This document shows positions 19,329-32,515 of a DNA stretch of 64,000 bases, one piece after another. Under the pieces are notes generated by a model. The model was not told where the DNA came from and did no database searches. It saw only the letters and a list, made by a program, of their open reading frames with translations. This DNA comes from Malania oleifera (lineage: Eukaryota; Streptophyta; Magnoliopsida; Santalales; Ximeniaceae). A program made the position numbers and the translations under genes. Positions within the stretch are counted from its first letter, which is position 1; each line of letters starts with the position of its first letter. The stretch covers positions 65,935,823 to 65,999,822 of the forward strand of contig NC_080419.1 of the NCBI RefSeq assembly GCF_029873635.1. The letters run 5' to 3'.

Positions 19329-22304
19329 GCTCTTTGAATTGTTTCCTTAGGACCTATGATTAGAATTAGGTTTAGGTAGAATTAAACCCCACCTAGGTAA
19401 AAGTATTTAATGAGCTCAAAATGAAAAATCCCGAATTTTGAATTGTTTAAATTACTTTGTTGGGAACTTTTGAAAAACATGCCAATATTGATGAATTCAA
19501 ATTATAAAACCAATGTGATGCTTTAATTGTATATGTCATTATCAATTGGTTCCTTTTTGAAAATGCTAGCTATTATTTATGGGATAAATAGCATGTGCTC
19601 CAAGTTTATTAAATGGAAATACCTTGTTTTTCTCATATAAGTTACTAAGGTTTTGAATTTAAGTTCAAAGGTGTGCTATGATAGGTAAATCCATCTCTTA
19701 TGGAAAAGAGATGTATTTCTTAGTCACATAATTCGTTTTGATGATATATGCTCTTGTTTGAATACATAGTAGAATATCTAAACATAACATTCATGAATTG
19801 AGTTTTAGTAAAAATAATCATAACAACAAGTGACATTCTAAAATGAAGCATTTATTTGTGATATCATATGTTTGAGGAATACCTTCCCATTAGTGGCAAA
19901 TTAGGAGAACATGTCTCCTATTTTCTAAGAGCATTGTCAAATAAAGCCAAGTTAATTGGAAAGGTTTATTTTCCTCCTTCTACTTTATCTCATGCCATGA
20001 TTCATAATTTACATCTTGTGTTAAATTCATTAACAAATCATCGGTTATATTTGCATGCTATCTTATGAGATATCTTAAAAGAAATTTTTTTTTTACTCAT
20101 AAGATTCTTGTTAGGTTATAAGGGGTAATAATGTTTTAAATGCTTAAATAGTGTTTTGTACTTAAAATTTTAAATTTTAGTATACATTATTATTATACTA
20201 AGAACCTTAGGAAAATCAAGCCAATATGAGAACTTTAGTCAAACATCCAATCTATTTCGCTTAATATATATATATCATTATGATTGGTTATTATATAATA
20301 GTATTGGTTATTGCATACTTAAGTAAACCCCCTAAATGGACAAAGGATCTTAAGTAGTTAAATAATTTTTTAAATGCTATATACATATGTTTTTGTATGA
20401 ATATCTTAAAATATAGCATATTTTGTCCATCATACAAAATTAAGCTTTTGCGAATTAATTATAGACTTTGCACATATAGCCCTAAACTCATCTTGAAGCT
20501 TAAATGATTAATATATTCAAAAGATCATATTTTTTTTTTGTGCTTAAGTTTATAATTGAGGGGAAGTAGCAAATTTAAATATATATATATATATATATAT
20601 ATATCATTATGATTGGTTATTATATAATAGTATTGGTTATTGCATACTAAAGTAAACCCCCTAAATGGACAAAGGATCTTAAGTAGTTAAATAATTTTTT
20701 AAATGCTATATACATATGTTTTTGTATGAATATCTTAAAATATAGCATATTTTGTCCATCATACAAAATTAAGCTTTTGCGAATTAATTATAGACTTTGC
20801 ACATATAGCCCTAAACTTATCTTGAAGCTTAAATGATTAATATATTCAAAAGACCATATTTTTTTTGTGCTTAAGTTTATAATTGAGGGGAAGTAGCAAA
20901 TTTAAAGTTCATCCAATAAATACTTCAGTGTATTGTGCTTATTTTGGAAATATCTTTTATATATATATATATATATATTGGATGCTTCATGTGAACTAAA
21001 CGCTTACTACCCATTACTTTCTAAATGTTATATTATTTGATGAATAGTTTATATTGATTGAATATACTGAACTGCAAGCTTGATTTGAACGTCATCTACT
21101 TCGCCGATGCAGATTTGTGCAGTGCATGCTGGTAGTTGATTAGGGTCTGGCATGTTGAATTCATTGATCTATTTTAGACATACATGCTAGCTAGTCAACT
21201 GAAATTATGATGCCATAAGACTTATTTTTAAATTCTAAATACTTTTGAAAGTCTTATGCAGTCTCAGTATGGTGACCAAGTTGAACTTAGTGTTTTAACC
21301 TTAAGTGGTCACTTAGACTGGTTCATGCATATTGTCATTAATGAATATTTATAAATGATGCATGATAAAAAGATCATTTGAATGAATATTCATTGGTAAT
21401 TATAAGTCTTTGCATGTTAAATGATCATGGCTTGAAATCCATTGCATATGGGTTGAACTTTATGAATTTTTTATAATGCATGCTGAATAATTGAATAGGT
21501 AGTGGTGCATGTTGAATCCTAAACATTGTATGCTATATTGAAAAACATGCAAAATTTTCAATAATCCTTTGAATTTTCCTAGAATGTTCTAAATTATACA
21601 CATGCTCTTTACCAAGTTGTTTGGACACATTTACCATGCTTAAATTATAAGCAAGAATATTTTGTGCTTATTTTGAAAATGTCAATTCTTGAATGACTGA
21701 TCTACAACAAATGGTTTAACTTCTAAATCATCATTCATGAGTTTGGAAGGAAGCCAATCTAGGTTTTTCTAATATTATGGTTTAGCACCCAAAATTTTAG
21801 TATATGAGTTTAGCACACACTCACCTCACCACCATGGAATCTTAGATTAAGGGGAAGAAATCATTTTTAGGTAAAATAAATTGTACCTTTCTCTTTTTGA
21901 TGATGATCAAAGGGGCAGAAGATATTTTGGTGTCCTCTTTGTTAAGAGAATGTCTTGTGGTGTTATGTGTGGAGGAGAAGTGAAATGCATGTAAAATGCA
22001 TGTGGGCTATGCATGTGGTAATTCAAAGATAATATGAAAGTTATAATTTCTTAGTTGTTTTATCTTACATGAACTTTCTATTTTATGGTATGCATGTTTA
22101 AAGATCTAATTGATTTGAAAAATAAAGTTAAATATTTTTACACCTTATATGTGTAAAGTAAAGGGGAGCATATTTTAGTACCATTCTAGAATATGCATAA
22201 ATTAAGGGGGAGCTTTAAATTTCACCCAATTGGAGAAAATCAATGATTTGCCTTAGAGGCTATGTGAGCTTAACTGCACTGTTTTGATGATAACAACCCA
22301 TTAG
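19329..22304 (+). other. B non-coding interior
   Basis: No pol domain in any frame. It contains a 329-bp tandem duplication (20275-20930), TA runs, and several GGGG-containing purine runs (for example 21852, 21912, 22204). The last five bases (ATTAG, 22300-22304) are the left copy of the Athila-1 target duplication. Confidence 0.65.
20275..20930 (+). repeat. Two-copy tandem repeat, ~329-bp unit
   Basis: The segment from TCATTATGATTGGTTATT at 20275 recurs at 20604 and is nearly identical up to GGGGAAGTAGCAAATTTAAA. A (TA)n run lies at the junction (20581-20604). Slippage or unequal exchange between the TA runs could have produced it. Confidence 0.92.
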
Positions 22305-24187
22305 TGACTCACTCGAAAAATGAGCAGCTCGGAAGTTATCCCAAGTATAGGAGTTTTGTCGTGTAATATTAAGCCCAAGGGCTAGATCGTCTCCTCAGGG
22401 AATGCGTTTTAATCTCAGATTTTACGTTCTTCCAATCAAAATTAAAAAGGTACTGAACTCAGTTCAGATTCGGGTTTTCAAGATTGTTGAGTTCCACTTT
22501 GAATTAAATGACATGTAATTTAAAGTCTTAAACTAAAATGCAGTGAATTGAAGAACACTAATGCTAATCTACTCAAGGAAACATCAGAACATGCGTTGAT
22601 TAGAGATGGAAAATTGGAACTCAAAATTAAAAACACACAAGCAAGGAAACTCAATCAGATTCAAACGCACACACTAAAATTGAACCTTCAACAAATTTAA
22701 GATATTGAATCAAGAGTCGCAATCTAAACACAGACATAAACAAAAGTTCGACGCTTAAATGACAACGAAACACAATAAAAACTCAAACTTTAATCAACCC
22801 GACCCTAACTAACCCAAGATTCAATAAAAAGACTAAATTTTGGAAAAACAACTTCAAACAAAAACTCTTTTTTTTTTTTTTAATTATTATTTGGCTAGAA
22901 GTAAAACAGAATTTAATTTAAAAGAACGATAAATAAATAATTGAAAGAAGCTATACCAAAATCTACCAATCTAATGACAATATTAATAGAGAAATCTCAA
23001 ATAAACAAGAACTAAACATCAATAAAATAAAATAAAGTAAAAGTACTTAATAATCACTCAAACAAATTTTCAAAAAATCTATTTAACTAACTAAATAATT
23101 TAAAAACAAAACACATTCAATTGCAATAAAAGGAGAGAGAGAGAGAGAGAGAGAGAGAAAACAGAGCATGGTTGCAGAGAAGGCCTGCTGTGCTAGTTTG
23201 GTGCTCTTGGGTCTGCTGTGGAGTTGCTGGAGAGGTGGAGGTCTGGAGTGAAGCCCTCAGGATGGTGGCTTTGTAGTGCTTCTGCTGCTGTGTTCTCGGG
23301 TTGGAGAAACTGGTTGCAGCAGGGGGCTGATGGGCCGTGAGGAGCTGCTGTAGCTGGGAGGCAGGGTACCTGCTACTGCTGGTGTGTTGAGATGGCCGGG
23401 GCTGGTTGTGCTGGAGACTGGGGTTCTGCTGCAGCTGCTGTGTTGAGCAGCAGATGGCTGCTGTGGGTGGCCGAATTGGTATCGCAGAGGGGTTCTGCTA
23501 GAGAGGTCTCGGGTGGCTAAACAGAGAAGGAGAGGAAGAGGAGAACAGGGAAAGGAAAGAAACTGAGAGAGAAGAGGAACAGAGAGCAAGATTGAATGAG
23601 AGAACAAAGGAACAAAGGGAGAGATAAGAGAGGGCAAAACAAGCTAAAGAAGAAGAAGAAGAAGAAGAAAACAGAGGAGAGGAGAGGAGACGAGACACAG
23701 GGCTGCGCTGGAGGAGTTTAAAAAGAAAAAAAAGAAGCCCTAGGATCCAACGTGGAACAACCCGACCCGGCCATGCATGGCCGGGTCACATCAAATATCC
23801 ATCCAAACATATATATATTTTTTTATTTTCTCATTTTATTTTTTCTCTGTTCATCGCAAATATGACTCTTCTGGAGCCTGTATCTCATAAAACTCAAAAC
23901 ATAAAAGTTGTATATGATCCTTTTCTCTTTCTCTAGAAGTTTGAATCGTCTCGATTAGAGCTTGGACAGAAAAGTTATGCATGAAATACGAACAGGTGTT
24001 GGTTTTGATTCTCGGGAATTTTCCTGCGACAAAAAATTACCAAAACTTCATAAATAGTGCAATAAAGTTCAAGAATGATGATTTTGGCACTTTATTAAAA
24101 TATTGGACAATTTTGGATATTTAATTAAAAATATAAATCGTAAAGGTCGGGTTAAACGTCCAACTACGCAGTTTCAGTGCGTAATCA
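22305..24187 (-). repeat. Athila-1 3' LTR
   Basis: 1883 bp. It differs from the other LTR by scattered substitutions and by keeping ~160 bases of purine-rich sequence (about 23535-23690) that are missing there. It contains an AG run (23133-23158) and a GAA run (23647-23669). Open frames here are translations of low-complexity sequence. Confidence 0.93.
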
Positions 24188-24200
24188 CACCCCCCAACTA
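24188..24200 (-). other. Polypurine tract of Athila-1
   Basis: Minus strand TAGTTGGGGGGTG, directly next to the 3' LTR. Confidence 0.9.
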
Positions 24201-24204
24201 ACGT

Positions 24205-24223
24205 TTTGCTAGTCTCTAGCAAA
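24205..24223 (-). other. Hairpin beside the Athila-1 polypurine tract
   Basis: TTTGCTAG-TCT-CTAGCAAA: a perfect 8-bp stem with a 3-base loop, four bases from the tract. It is present unchanged in Athila-2 at 57963-57981. Confidence 0.75.
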
Positions 24224-25902
24224 TGACGTGAATGAATTTCAGGGCCGTGCCTACAACTACAAACTCCAATAATCATGAAATCAATGCACATGCGACAATA
24301 CTATACCACTTCACATACAAGAACATAACTAAATTTCACACAAGCTCGTTCATATTCAATACACATGACTTCGAAGCACGTCACTCATGCAAGTTTCATC
24401 ATTTATATGTGATTTGAGAGCAGTATACTTCACATGAAGTTAATCAGTGGCACATTCAGAGTTAATGCAATTATATAAGTTCGAGTATAAACAGGTAAAT
24501 TCTCAAGGTGTGTGTGATGTGTGTGACTCAGTACACCTAGGACGCCAGTGGACACCTACAGAACGGTCGCTTTGACTCGACCTAACTGGTATACCCTCAA
24601 GAACGCTCAAAGAAAATGGGTTCACTCATCATATGTGAGGAGGTGTGTCGCGATCAAACATCCCACATATTAAATTGAACAACGCTAAGTATATGGAGTG
24701 GACTAGTCTGGAAAGGATCTAGCCTATCTATGAGGTGTCGGGTCCTTCACCCTAGCATCTTCTCACCTACTCGCCATATCCAACTGAGACCACCCTAGAT
24801 GAACTTACTCACAAACTTGTCGTGAATACATCTGAGGCATTAATCGGTTGAAGAATCTTCATACGTGGAAAATATGTGTCGTCCTTGACTTTCTGTGATA
24901 TGTATTTGGGCCAGAATTGACATTTCATTTCATGCGCATGTGTATTGCTTATTCTTTTTTCTGCTCATTCCTTATTTTCTGTCTTTTCTTGAGCAATAAG
25001 GACAATCATAACACTTCTTTTGTAATTTTCATACCATCAATGGGCATTTAGCTTGAATAGGAGTTCATGAATTAAGTCTATCTCTAGGGGTGGCTCAGCC
25101 TTCACATTTTGAGTAGGCTATAAGACCTAGGTTTCTATCTCCCCACGAGGTGTCACCTCTAGTCTAGCAAATCAAAACATAGACTAGTGTACAAAGGAAT
25201 CATCCAGAAAAAGAGAATTGAGTTCCATGAACTCTAATTTGATATTAACGCTCAAAAGGACGATAAATAGCTCAAGGATATCTCACAAGGTGTCATAGTC
25301 GCCATGGGTGCTCTCTCAGTGCTCACAAGAAACCCTAAGTGTAATGAATCACGTGAATGTGTTTATTCAGCCTCGTGAGATGCCGTGTAAATACAAGAAA
25401 TTATATAACCAAATTAACACGAATGTACTACCAATCAATTCTTCATAGACTCATAAAGTCATATAAAGAGAAACTACGCATGATTAACTCAAGTGTGTCA
25501 TTCTGAAGTTATACGCAAGTATGTGAAAGGTATGATTCAATGTTAAGTATGGCATAATGCAATGTAATCCTTCAGTGCTCCTCCTTTCTTTCTCTTTTTG
25601 TTTTTTTTTTTTTTGATTTTTTTGATTTTTTTGATTTTTTTGTTTTTTTGTTTTTTTTGTTTTTAAAACCCAGTACGTGTACGTGCACAGTGTCACATGC
25701 GAATGCTCATCCCCCCCAACTAAAGTGGAACATTGTCCTCAATGTGAAAGCGCAGGGGAAATAAAATTGTGCACGGTAAACAACTAATGGAAAAGTACTA
25801 CTGACTAATGTAAAAAGAAAGAAAAAGGAAAAACACAATTAAAACAAATAAACCAAAAATAAAATAAAAATAAAAATAAAAATAAACAGTAACATTGAAA
25901 GG
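24224..25902 (-). other. Athila-1 non-coding region between pol and 3' LTR
   Basis: No ORF with recognisable domains; no env-like frame. About 24188-25760 is highly similar to 57946-59510 in Athila-2. A second polypurine-type sequence (CCCCCCAACTAA on plus, 25712-25723) repeats the word next to the LTR. A T-rich (GATTTTTTT)n run lies at about 25612-25660. Confidence 0.7.
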
Positions 25903-28900
25903 TCAGAGGACTCCCCTAGGGTCTTGTAAAAGCAAGACCTCTTTGTCGACATCGAATGGGGTCATGAAAGGCTTTAGGCGCTGTTCATTGACTGTGAAGC
26001 GGTTGCCATTCTTCGGATCTACAATTTCTACCGCACCATGAGAATGAACTTTTTCAACAATATACGGACCACCCCACCGGAATTTCAATTTCCCAGGAAA
26101 CACATGCAGTCAAGAGTCATAGAGTAGCACTTGTTGAGACGGGAAAAATTGTTTTTCTTTGATGTTCCTATCATGTAGCAACTTCATCCGCTCCTTAGCC
26201 AAACGAGCATTATCATAAGCGTCCCTTCGAGATTCTTCAAGCTCGCATACCTGAAATTTTCTTAAACCTGTGGCATCATCAAGTGAAAGGTTAATCTGTT
26301 TGATAGCCCATAAAGCATGATGTTGAATTTCAACAGGTAAATGACATGCCTTACCGTATACTAACCTGTAGGGAGACATCCCTAAGTTTGTCTTGAAAGC
26401 TGTTCGGTAGGCCCAAAGTGCATCAACAAGTTTTTCTGACCAGTCCTTACGATTAGGACACACGGTTTTCTCAAGTATCGTTTTGATCTCTCTATTGGCC
26501 AATTCAGCTTGACCATTGGTCTGAGGGTGGTAAGGGGCAGAGACTTTGTGGGTTACACCATATTTTTGCATGAGTTTTTCAAAAGGTTTGTTACAGAAAT
26601 GGGACCCTCCATCACTAATGATTGCCTTGGGCATGCCAAAGCGTGCAAATAACTCTTTGAAAAAACATATGACAACCTTGTGGTTATTGGTCCGACAAGG
26701 CATTGCCTCCACCCATTTAGAAACATAGTCCACAGTGACCAAAATGTAAGAATGCCCAAAAGAAATGGGGAAAGGTCCCATAAAATCAATACCCCAACAA
26801 TCAAAAATCTCAATAGTCAATATGGGGGACATAGGCATTTCATTCTTGGCAATAATGTTTCCTAATTTTTGACAGGCCTCACATGCTTTACAAAAAATTT
26901 CAATATCTTTAAACATGGTGGGCCAGTAGAATCCACTTTGTAATATTTTTGAAACAGTTTTCTTAGCAGCAAAGTGGCCTCCACATATCCCACCATGGCA
27001 AAAATGCATCACAGAATTAAATTCATCATCTGGAACACATCTACGCACTAATTGGTCAGAACAATATTTGAACAGGTATGGATTATCAAAATAATAATGT
27101 CTTACCTCAGCTAGGAACTTACGCTTGTCTTGGGTGAGCCAATGGTCTGGCATTCGGTCAGTGACGAGATAATTCACAATGTTGGCGAACCATGGAGCGC
27201 GTGATACAGCCAAGAGACGTTCATCAGGAAAGTCATCATTCAAAGGAGAGGACACCAGTACCTCAGGTAGCTGCAACCAAGAAAGATGGTCAGCTACAAC
27301 GTTTTTCACGCCCTTTTTATCGCGTATGGTGATATCGAATTCCTGGAGGAGTAGAATCCACCTAATCAACCTGGGCTTGGCGTCCTTCTTTGCTAATAAA
27401 TATTTCAAAGCAGAGTGGTCAGTAAAAATAACGACAGGTGCACCAATGACATAAAAGCGAAATTTTTCTAAAGCAATGACAACAGCTAGCAATTCCTTCT
27501 CAGTGGTAGTATAATTTCTCTGAGCATCATTCAAAGTTCGACTGGCATAATAAATAACCGATGGCTTGTTATCAATTCGTTGACCTAGAACAGCACTAAG
27601 AGCATAGTCACTAGCGTCGGTCATGATCTCAAACGGCAAGTCCCACCGGGGAGGTTGCATGATAGGTGCAATAGTCAAATGTCGCTTTAGTGTTTCAAAG
27701 GCCTGTTGACAATCATCAGTCCACAAAAATTCAGTTTCATTTTGCAACAATTTACATAATGGTTTAGCAATACTACTGAAACCCTCAATAAAACGTCTAT
27801 AGAAAACGGCATGACCAAGGAAGGAGCGAATATCCCAGACTGTCTTAGGGACAGGTAACTGAGAAATCAGCTCTACCTTGGCCCTGTCAACTTCTATGCC
27901 ACGCTCAGAAACCAAATGTCCAAGTACTAAACCACTACGTACCATAAATTGACATTTTTCCCAGTTTAGAACTAAATTCTTTTCCTCACATCTTTTCAAA
28001 ATCGCAATTAAATGTGTCAAACAATGATCAAAAGACTTATCGAACACAGAAAAGTCATCCATAAAAATTTCGCACATATCATTTAACATATCAGAGAAAA
28101 TACTCATCATATAGCGTTGGAAAGTAGCAGGGACATTACATAGACCGAATGGCATTCTGCGGAAAGCAAAGGTGCCAAAGGGATAAGTGAAGGTGGTCTT
28201 CTCTTGGTCCTCAGGTGCTACGGCAATTTGATAGTAACCAGAAAATCCATCCAAGAAACAATAAAAAGAATTACCAGCTACTTTCTCTAATATCTGATCT
28301 AGGAAAGGTAATGGGAAATGATCTTTTCAGCTAGCCGAATTCAATTTACGATAATCAATGCACATTCTCCAACCCGTTACTTTCCTAGATGGGATCAATT
28401 CTCCATTAGCATTTTCAATGACAGTCAAACCAGATTTTTTTGGAACTACCTGTGTTGGGCTTACCCATTTGCTGTCGGAGATTGGATAGATGATGTCAGA
28501 AGCTAATAATTTCAGCACTTCGTTTTTTACCACCTCTTTCATGGCTGGATTCAGCCTCCTTTGTGCATCTCGAACTGGTTTAGAGTCTCCTTCAAGGAAG
28601 ATGTTATGAGTGCAAATGGAAGGGTCAATACCCTTGATGTCAGCAATGGTCCATCCAATCACTCCTCGATGTTCTCGAAGTACCTGCAATAATTTAGTTT
28701 CCTGTTCATAAGTAAGGTGTGAAGAAATTACCACAGGGAATGTGCCATCTACTGGACCCAAGAAAACATATTTCAACTCGGCAGGCAATGGTTTCAACTC
28801 AAGTGTTGGAATTTCTTCTGCGGACGACTTCAGAATTTCTGGTAGGTCAATGGCCTCAAATATAGGCTTACGCCAACTACTTGTATAACTCGCATCAAAC

Positions 28901-29759
28901 ATATGAGGACCACTATCTGGGATCTGCTCTTCTGATTCTAGCAATAATTCATCAATCCCTTCAAACTGCACAAAAGAGTCATTTTCAAGTGCGGCATCGA
29001 CGTCGAGTACCGACAGTAGCTCTGAAGTGTCTAAGTTATCTATCACATCGACTGCATGAGTGTCTGCGTCGTCACACCCACTTGACATCCTATGAGCATT
29101 AAAAACATTCATTTCCAGTGTCATGTTCCCAAATATGAGCTTCAGGACTCCGCTCCGACAGTTAATCAGGGCGTTTGAAGTAGCAAGGAATGGCCGTCCC
29201 AAAATGATAGGAGCCTGATAAATGGTGGAAATAGGCTGCTGCATATCCAAAACAACGAAATCCATGGGATAGTAAAATTTGTCAACCTGAACCAAAACAT
29301 CCTCAAAAATACCTCGTGGAGCCTTTATAGATCTGTCTGCCAACTGTAGCATCATAGTAGTTCTCTTCAATTCTCCTAAACCCAGCTGGTCATATAATGA
29401 AGTCGGAAGCAAATTCACACTACTCCCTAGGTCAAGTAGAGCTCTCCCGATGCGAGATTCACCAATCATAATGGGTATCGTGGGGGAGCCAGGATCTCTA
29501 AGTTTCTATGGAGTCTGATTAAGAATCAATGCACTGACCTGCTCAGTTAAGAAAGCCTTTTTCTTCACATTTAATTTCCTTTTTACGGTGCAGAGGTCTT
29601 TCAGGAATTTTGCATATGCAGGGATCTGCTGTATGGCATCTAAGAGTGGAATATTGATTTTTACCTACTTGAATATCTCTTGAATCTTCGTATGATACTT
29701 GTTCTTTTGTCCAGATGTCAAACGCTGAGGGTATGGTACCACAGGTTGGTATTCCTTAA
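25903..29759 (-). pseudogene. Athila-1 pol: protease, RT, RNase H, integrase
   Basis: Reads from about 29759 down to 25903 in one frame with a few stops. Protease: DLGSS catalytic site at ~29433. RT: conserved approach region (28600-28330), then a TGA at 28324-28326, then FMDD at ~28065-28054. RNase H: TDASDY, TEKELL and FTDHSA give the Asp/Glu/Asp residues. Integrase: His/Cys zinc finger ending CKACEACQ, then Asp, Asp, Glu spaced DX57DX35E (residues 490, 548, 584 counted from 28254). A TGA near 26107 separates the C-terminal segment 26103-25903 (WGGPY motif, ending LLLQDPRGVL). Another stop, TAG at about 29504, precedes the protease core. Stops at Arg-like positions fit CGA-to-TGA changes. 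All catalytic residues I could locate are intact. Confidence 0.93.
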
Positions 29760-31310
29760 CTGGGTCATCCTCTTTATTGACTTTGTTAAATTTGAGCTGG
29801 CCTCATCTGATTTTTCTTTTCCTTTATCTGTCTCATTTGTCACCTCAGGTGTCGGCGTGGTTGTTTGTTGGTCAGTGGCCATTTCGGGACGAGGAACTTC
29901 CTTTCCACTTCATAAAGTAATAACTGCTTTTTCTGACTCAAACGTATCCCTTGAAACATTGTGCATTGACTGTTGTGGCTGTCTATATACCTGGGGATTA
30001 GGCTGAGGCTGTGTAGGGAATTTTCCTTTTTCCAAGGTATTGAGTTGTGTACTCATCTTGCTTACGGCATCTTTCAGTTCTCCATTGGTCGTAACTTGCA
30101 TTTGCATGAATTGCTTGAGCATGGTTGCCACCTGTGCTACACTATCATCTGAAGCTTTCTTTACTGGAATGGGGACTACTGCTGGTTGGAATCCTGGTGG
30201 TGCGTAGCTCTGAGAAAACTGTTGCGGTTGGTACTGTGGTTAAGGAGCTACGACTGGATTGTATGTCGGTTGCGGAGGCGGTGCATATGATTGAGGTGCC
30301 TGCTGATATCGTGAAGATGATGGACCAGGCTGATCATTTCTCCATTGGAGGTTTGGATGATTCTGCCACCCCGGGTTGTAAGTGTTTGAGAGTGGCTGAT
30401 TTTGTGTCTTGTTAACCCAATTTTCCGATGACACCTGATCAGATCTGCTTTCTTGCATCACAAGTAAGAATTGACAATCCTGAGGTCTATGGTCTGAAGT
30501 CTCACAAATCGTGCAAATCTCAGCTTTCGACTTTTCGGATTCCATGACTTCCAATTTTTTAGATAACGCGGCTGCAAGGGCCTGTAAGCTAGTGTCCTCT
30601 TTAACCTCATATATGCCCCCGCCACTGATTGCTCGGATAGGTTGGGCAGCTATCAGCACCCGTTCTGGTCGTGCGTTTCACCGCTGGGCACTCTCAGCGA
30701 GATAGTCTAAAAATGATAAGCCCTCGTATGGTTCCTTATGGAAGAACATCCCATTACACATTGACTAGACAAATTGTTTGCACACAGGGGTTAAAGCAGT
30801 AAAAAAATAATTCACTAACCTCCATGATTCGAAACCATGGTGCGGGCATATGTTCATCAAGTCCTTGAATCTCTCCCAATATACCTGGAATGTCTCGCCA
30901 TCTTTTTGCATGAACTGACTGATCTGCTCCTGCAGGTACTGAGTTCTCTGAAGAGGAAAAAACTTATGTAAGAACTCACGTTACATTTCAGCCCAGCTAG
31001 TAATAGAGTTAGGGCGCAAAGAATTAAACTAGATTTTTGCCCTGTCTTTCAGAGAAAAGGGAAACAAACGTAATTTAATGTATTCATCAGTCCCAGCCCT
31101 ATTAATGAAAGTGGTGCAAACCATCTCAAAGTCTGTCAAGTGTTGGTACGGACTCTCAGAGTCCATCCCGTGAAATTGTGGAATCACCGATAACATGCCA
31201 TGCTTAAGAGTGAAATTCGGTGCATCTTGTGGCAACACAATGCATGAAGGTGTAGATGTGCGTGCAGGCTGTAGAAAATCTTTAAGTGTACATGGTGCAT
31301 GTGCAGCCAT
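29760..31310 (-). pseudogene. Athila-1 gag remnant
   Basis: ATG 31310 gives MAAHAPCTLKDF, matching the Athila-2 gag start MAAPAPCTIMDF. The frame is open further upstream to 31439 but has no ATG there. One frame continues to about 29760 with stops near 31027, 30974, 30672, 30238 and 29908. Domains in order: capsid-like region (QFHGMDSESPYQHL, WERFKDL, CPHHGF), zinc knuckle C-TI-C-ETSD-H-RPQD-C near 30530-30488, Pro/Gln-rich linker, then a helical segment (MLKQFMQMQV) and ITL before the last stop. A frameshift near 29760 joins it to protease. Two stops sit at Trp codons still intact in Athila-2. Confidence 0.88.
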
Positions 31311-31630
31311 AGCTTCTTCAAAATAATGGCCAAACAGATTATTCAGCTCAAATTCAGAATCACCCACAGGACTAACAGGTGAACAGTCAGACTCAGTGCT
31401 ATGTGTATCCCTACTGGTGCTAGGTGAAAGTCTACACAATCGATTTGAATTATCTTGAGCTCAGGGCATCAAACATCACAATCGCCAGCAGAAATGCACT
31501 AACACGGCAACAGACAAATTTTTTTTTAAATTTTTCAATTTTCAAATTTTTTCATTTTTTTTTCTATTTAATAAAAGAAAATAAAAAAAATAATTGGGAA
31601 AACGCAAAATTCGAAATTAAAACTAGAAAA

Positions 31631-31650
31631 TCCCCGACAATGGCGCCAAA
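31631..31650 (-). other. Primer binding site of Athila-1, tRNA-Asp type
   Basis: Minus strand TTTGGCGCCATTGTCGGGGA, four bases from the LTR. This is the Athila/Tat-style Asp primer site with two transitions from the common TGGCGCCGTTGCCGGGGA. Confidence 0.85.
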
Positions 31651-31654
31651 AACT

Positions 31655-32477
31655 TGACTCACTCGAAAAATGAACAGCTCAGAAGCTATCCCAAGTATAA
31701 GAGTTCTGTCATGTAATATTAAGCCCAAGGGCTAGATTGTCTCCTCAGGGAATGCATTTTAATCTCAGATTTTACGTTCTTCCAATCAAAATTAAAAAGG
31801 TACTGAACTCAGTTCAGATTCAGGTTTCCAAGATTGTTGAGTTCCACTTTGAATTAAATGACATGTAATTTAAAGTCCTAAACTAAAATGCAGTGAATTG
31901 AAGAACACTAATGCTAATCTACTCAAGGAAACATCAGAAAATGCATTGATTAGAGATGGAAAATTGGAACTCAGAATTAAAAACACACAGGCAAGGAAAC
32001 TCAATTAGATTCAAACGCATACACTAAAATTGAACCTTCAACAAATTTAAGATATTGAATCAAGAGTCGCAATCTAAACACAGACATAAACAAAAGTTCG
32101 ATGCTTAAATGACAACGAAACACAATAAAAACTCAAACTTTAATCAACCCGACCCTAACTAACCCAAGATTCAATAAAAAAGACTAAATTTTGGAAAAAC
32201 AACTTCAAACAAAAAATCTTTTTTTTTTAATTATTATTTGGCTAGAAGTAAAACAGAATTTAATTTAAAAGAACAATAAATAAATAATTGAAAGAAGCTA
32301 AGCTAAACTCTACCAATCTAATGACAATATTAATTAAGAAATCTCAAATAAACAAGAACTAAACATCAATAAAATAAAATAAAGTAAAAGTACTTAATAA
32401 TCACTCAAACAAATTTTCAAAAACTCTATTTAACTAACTAAATAATTTAAAAACAAAACACATTCAATTGCAATAAA

Positions 32478-32515
<38 letters not shown>

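Noticed and set aside
23257..23698. Ser/Leu/Pro-rich open frames on the minus strand
   Set aside because: Translations of the GA-rich Athila-1 LTR; signal-peptide-like look is a product of low complexity.
24224..25902. Possible env-like gene after Athila-1 pol
   Set aside because: Athila elements can carry one, but no open frame, signal peptide or membrane segment is seen in either element's copy of this region.
28881..30415. Several plus-strand open frames of 60-110 codons
   Set aside because: Shadows of the minus-strand Athila-1 gag-pol.
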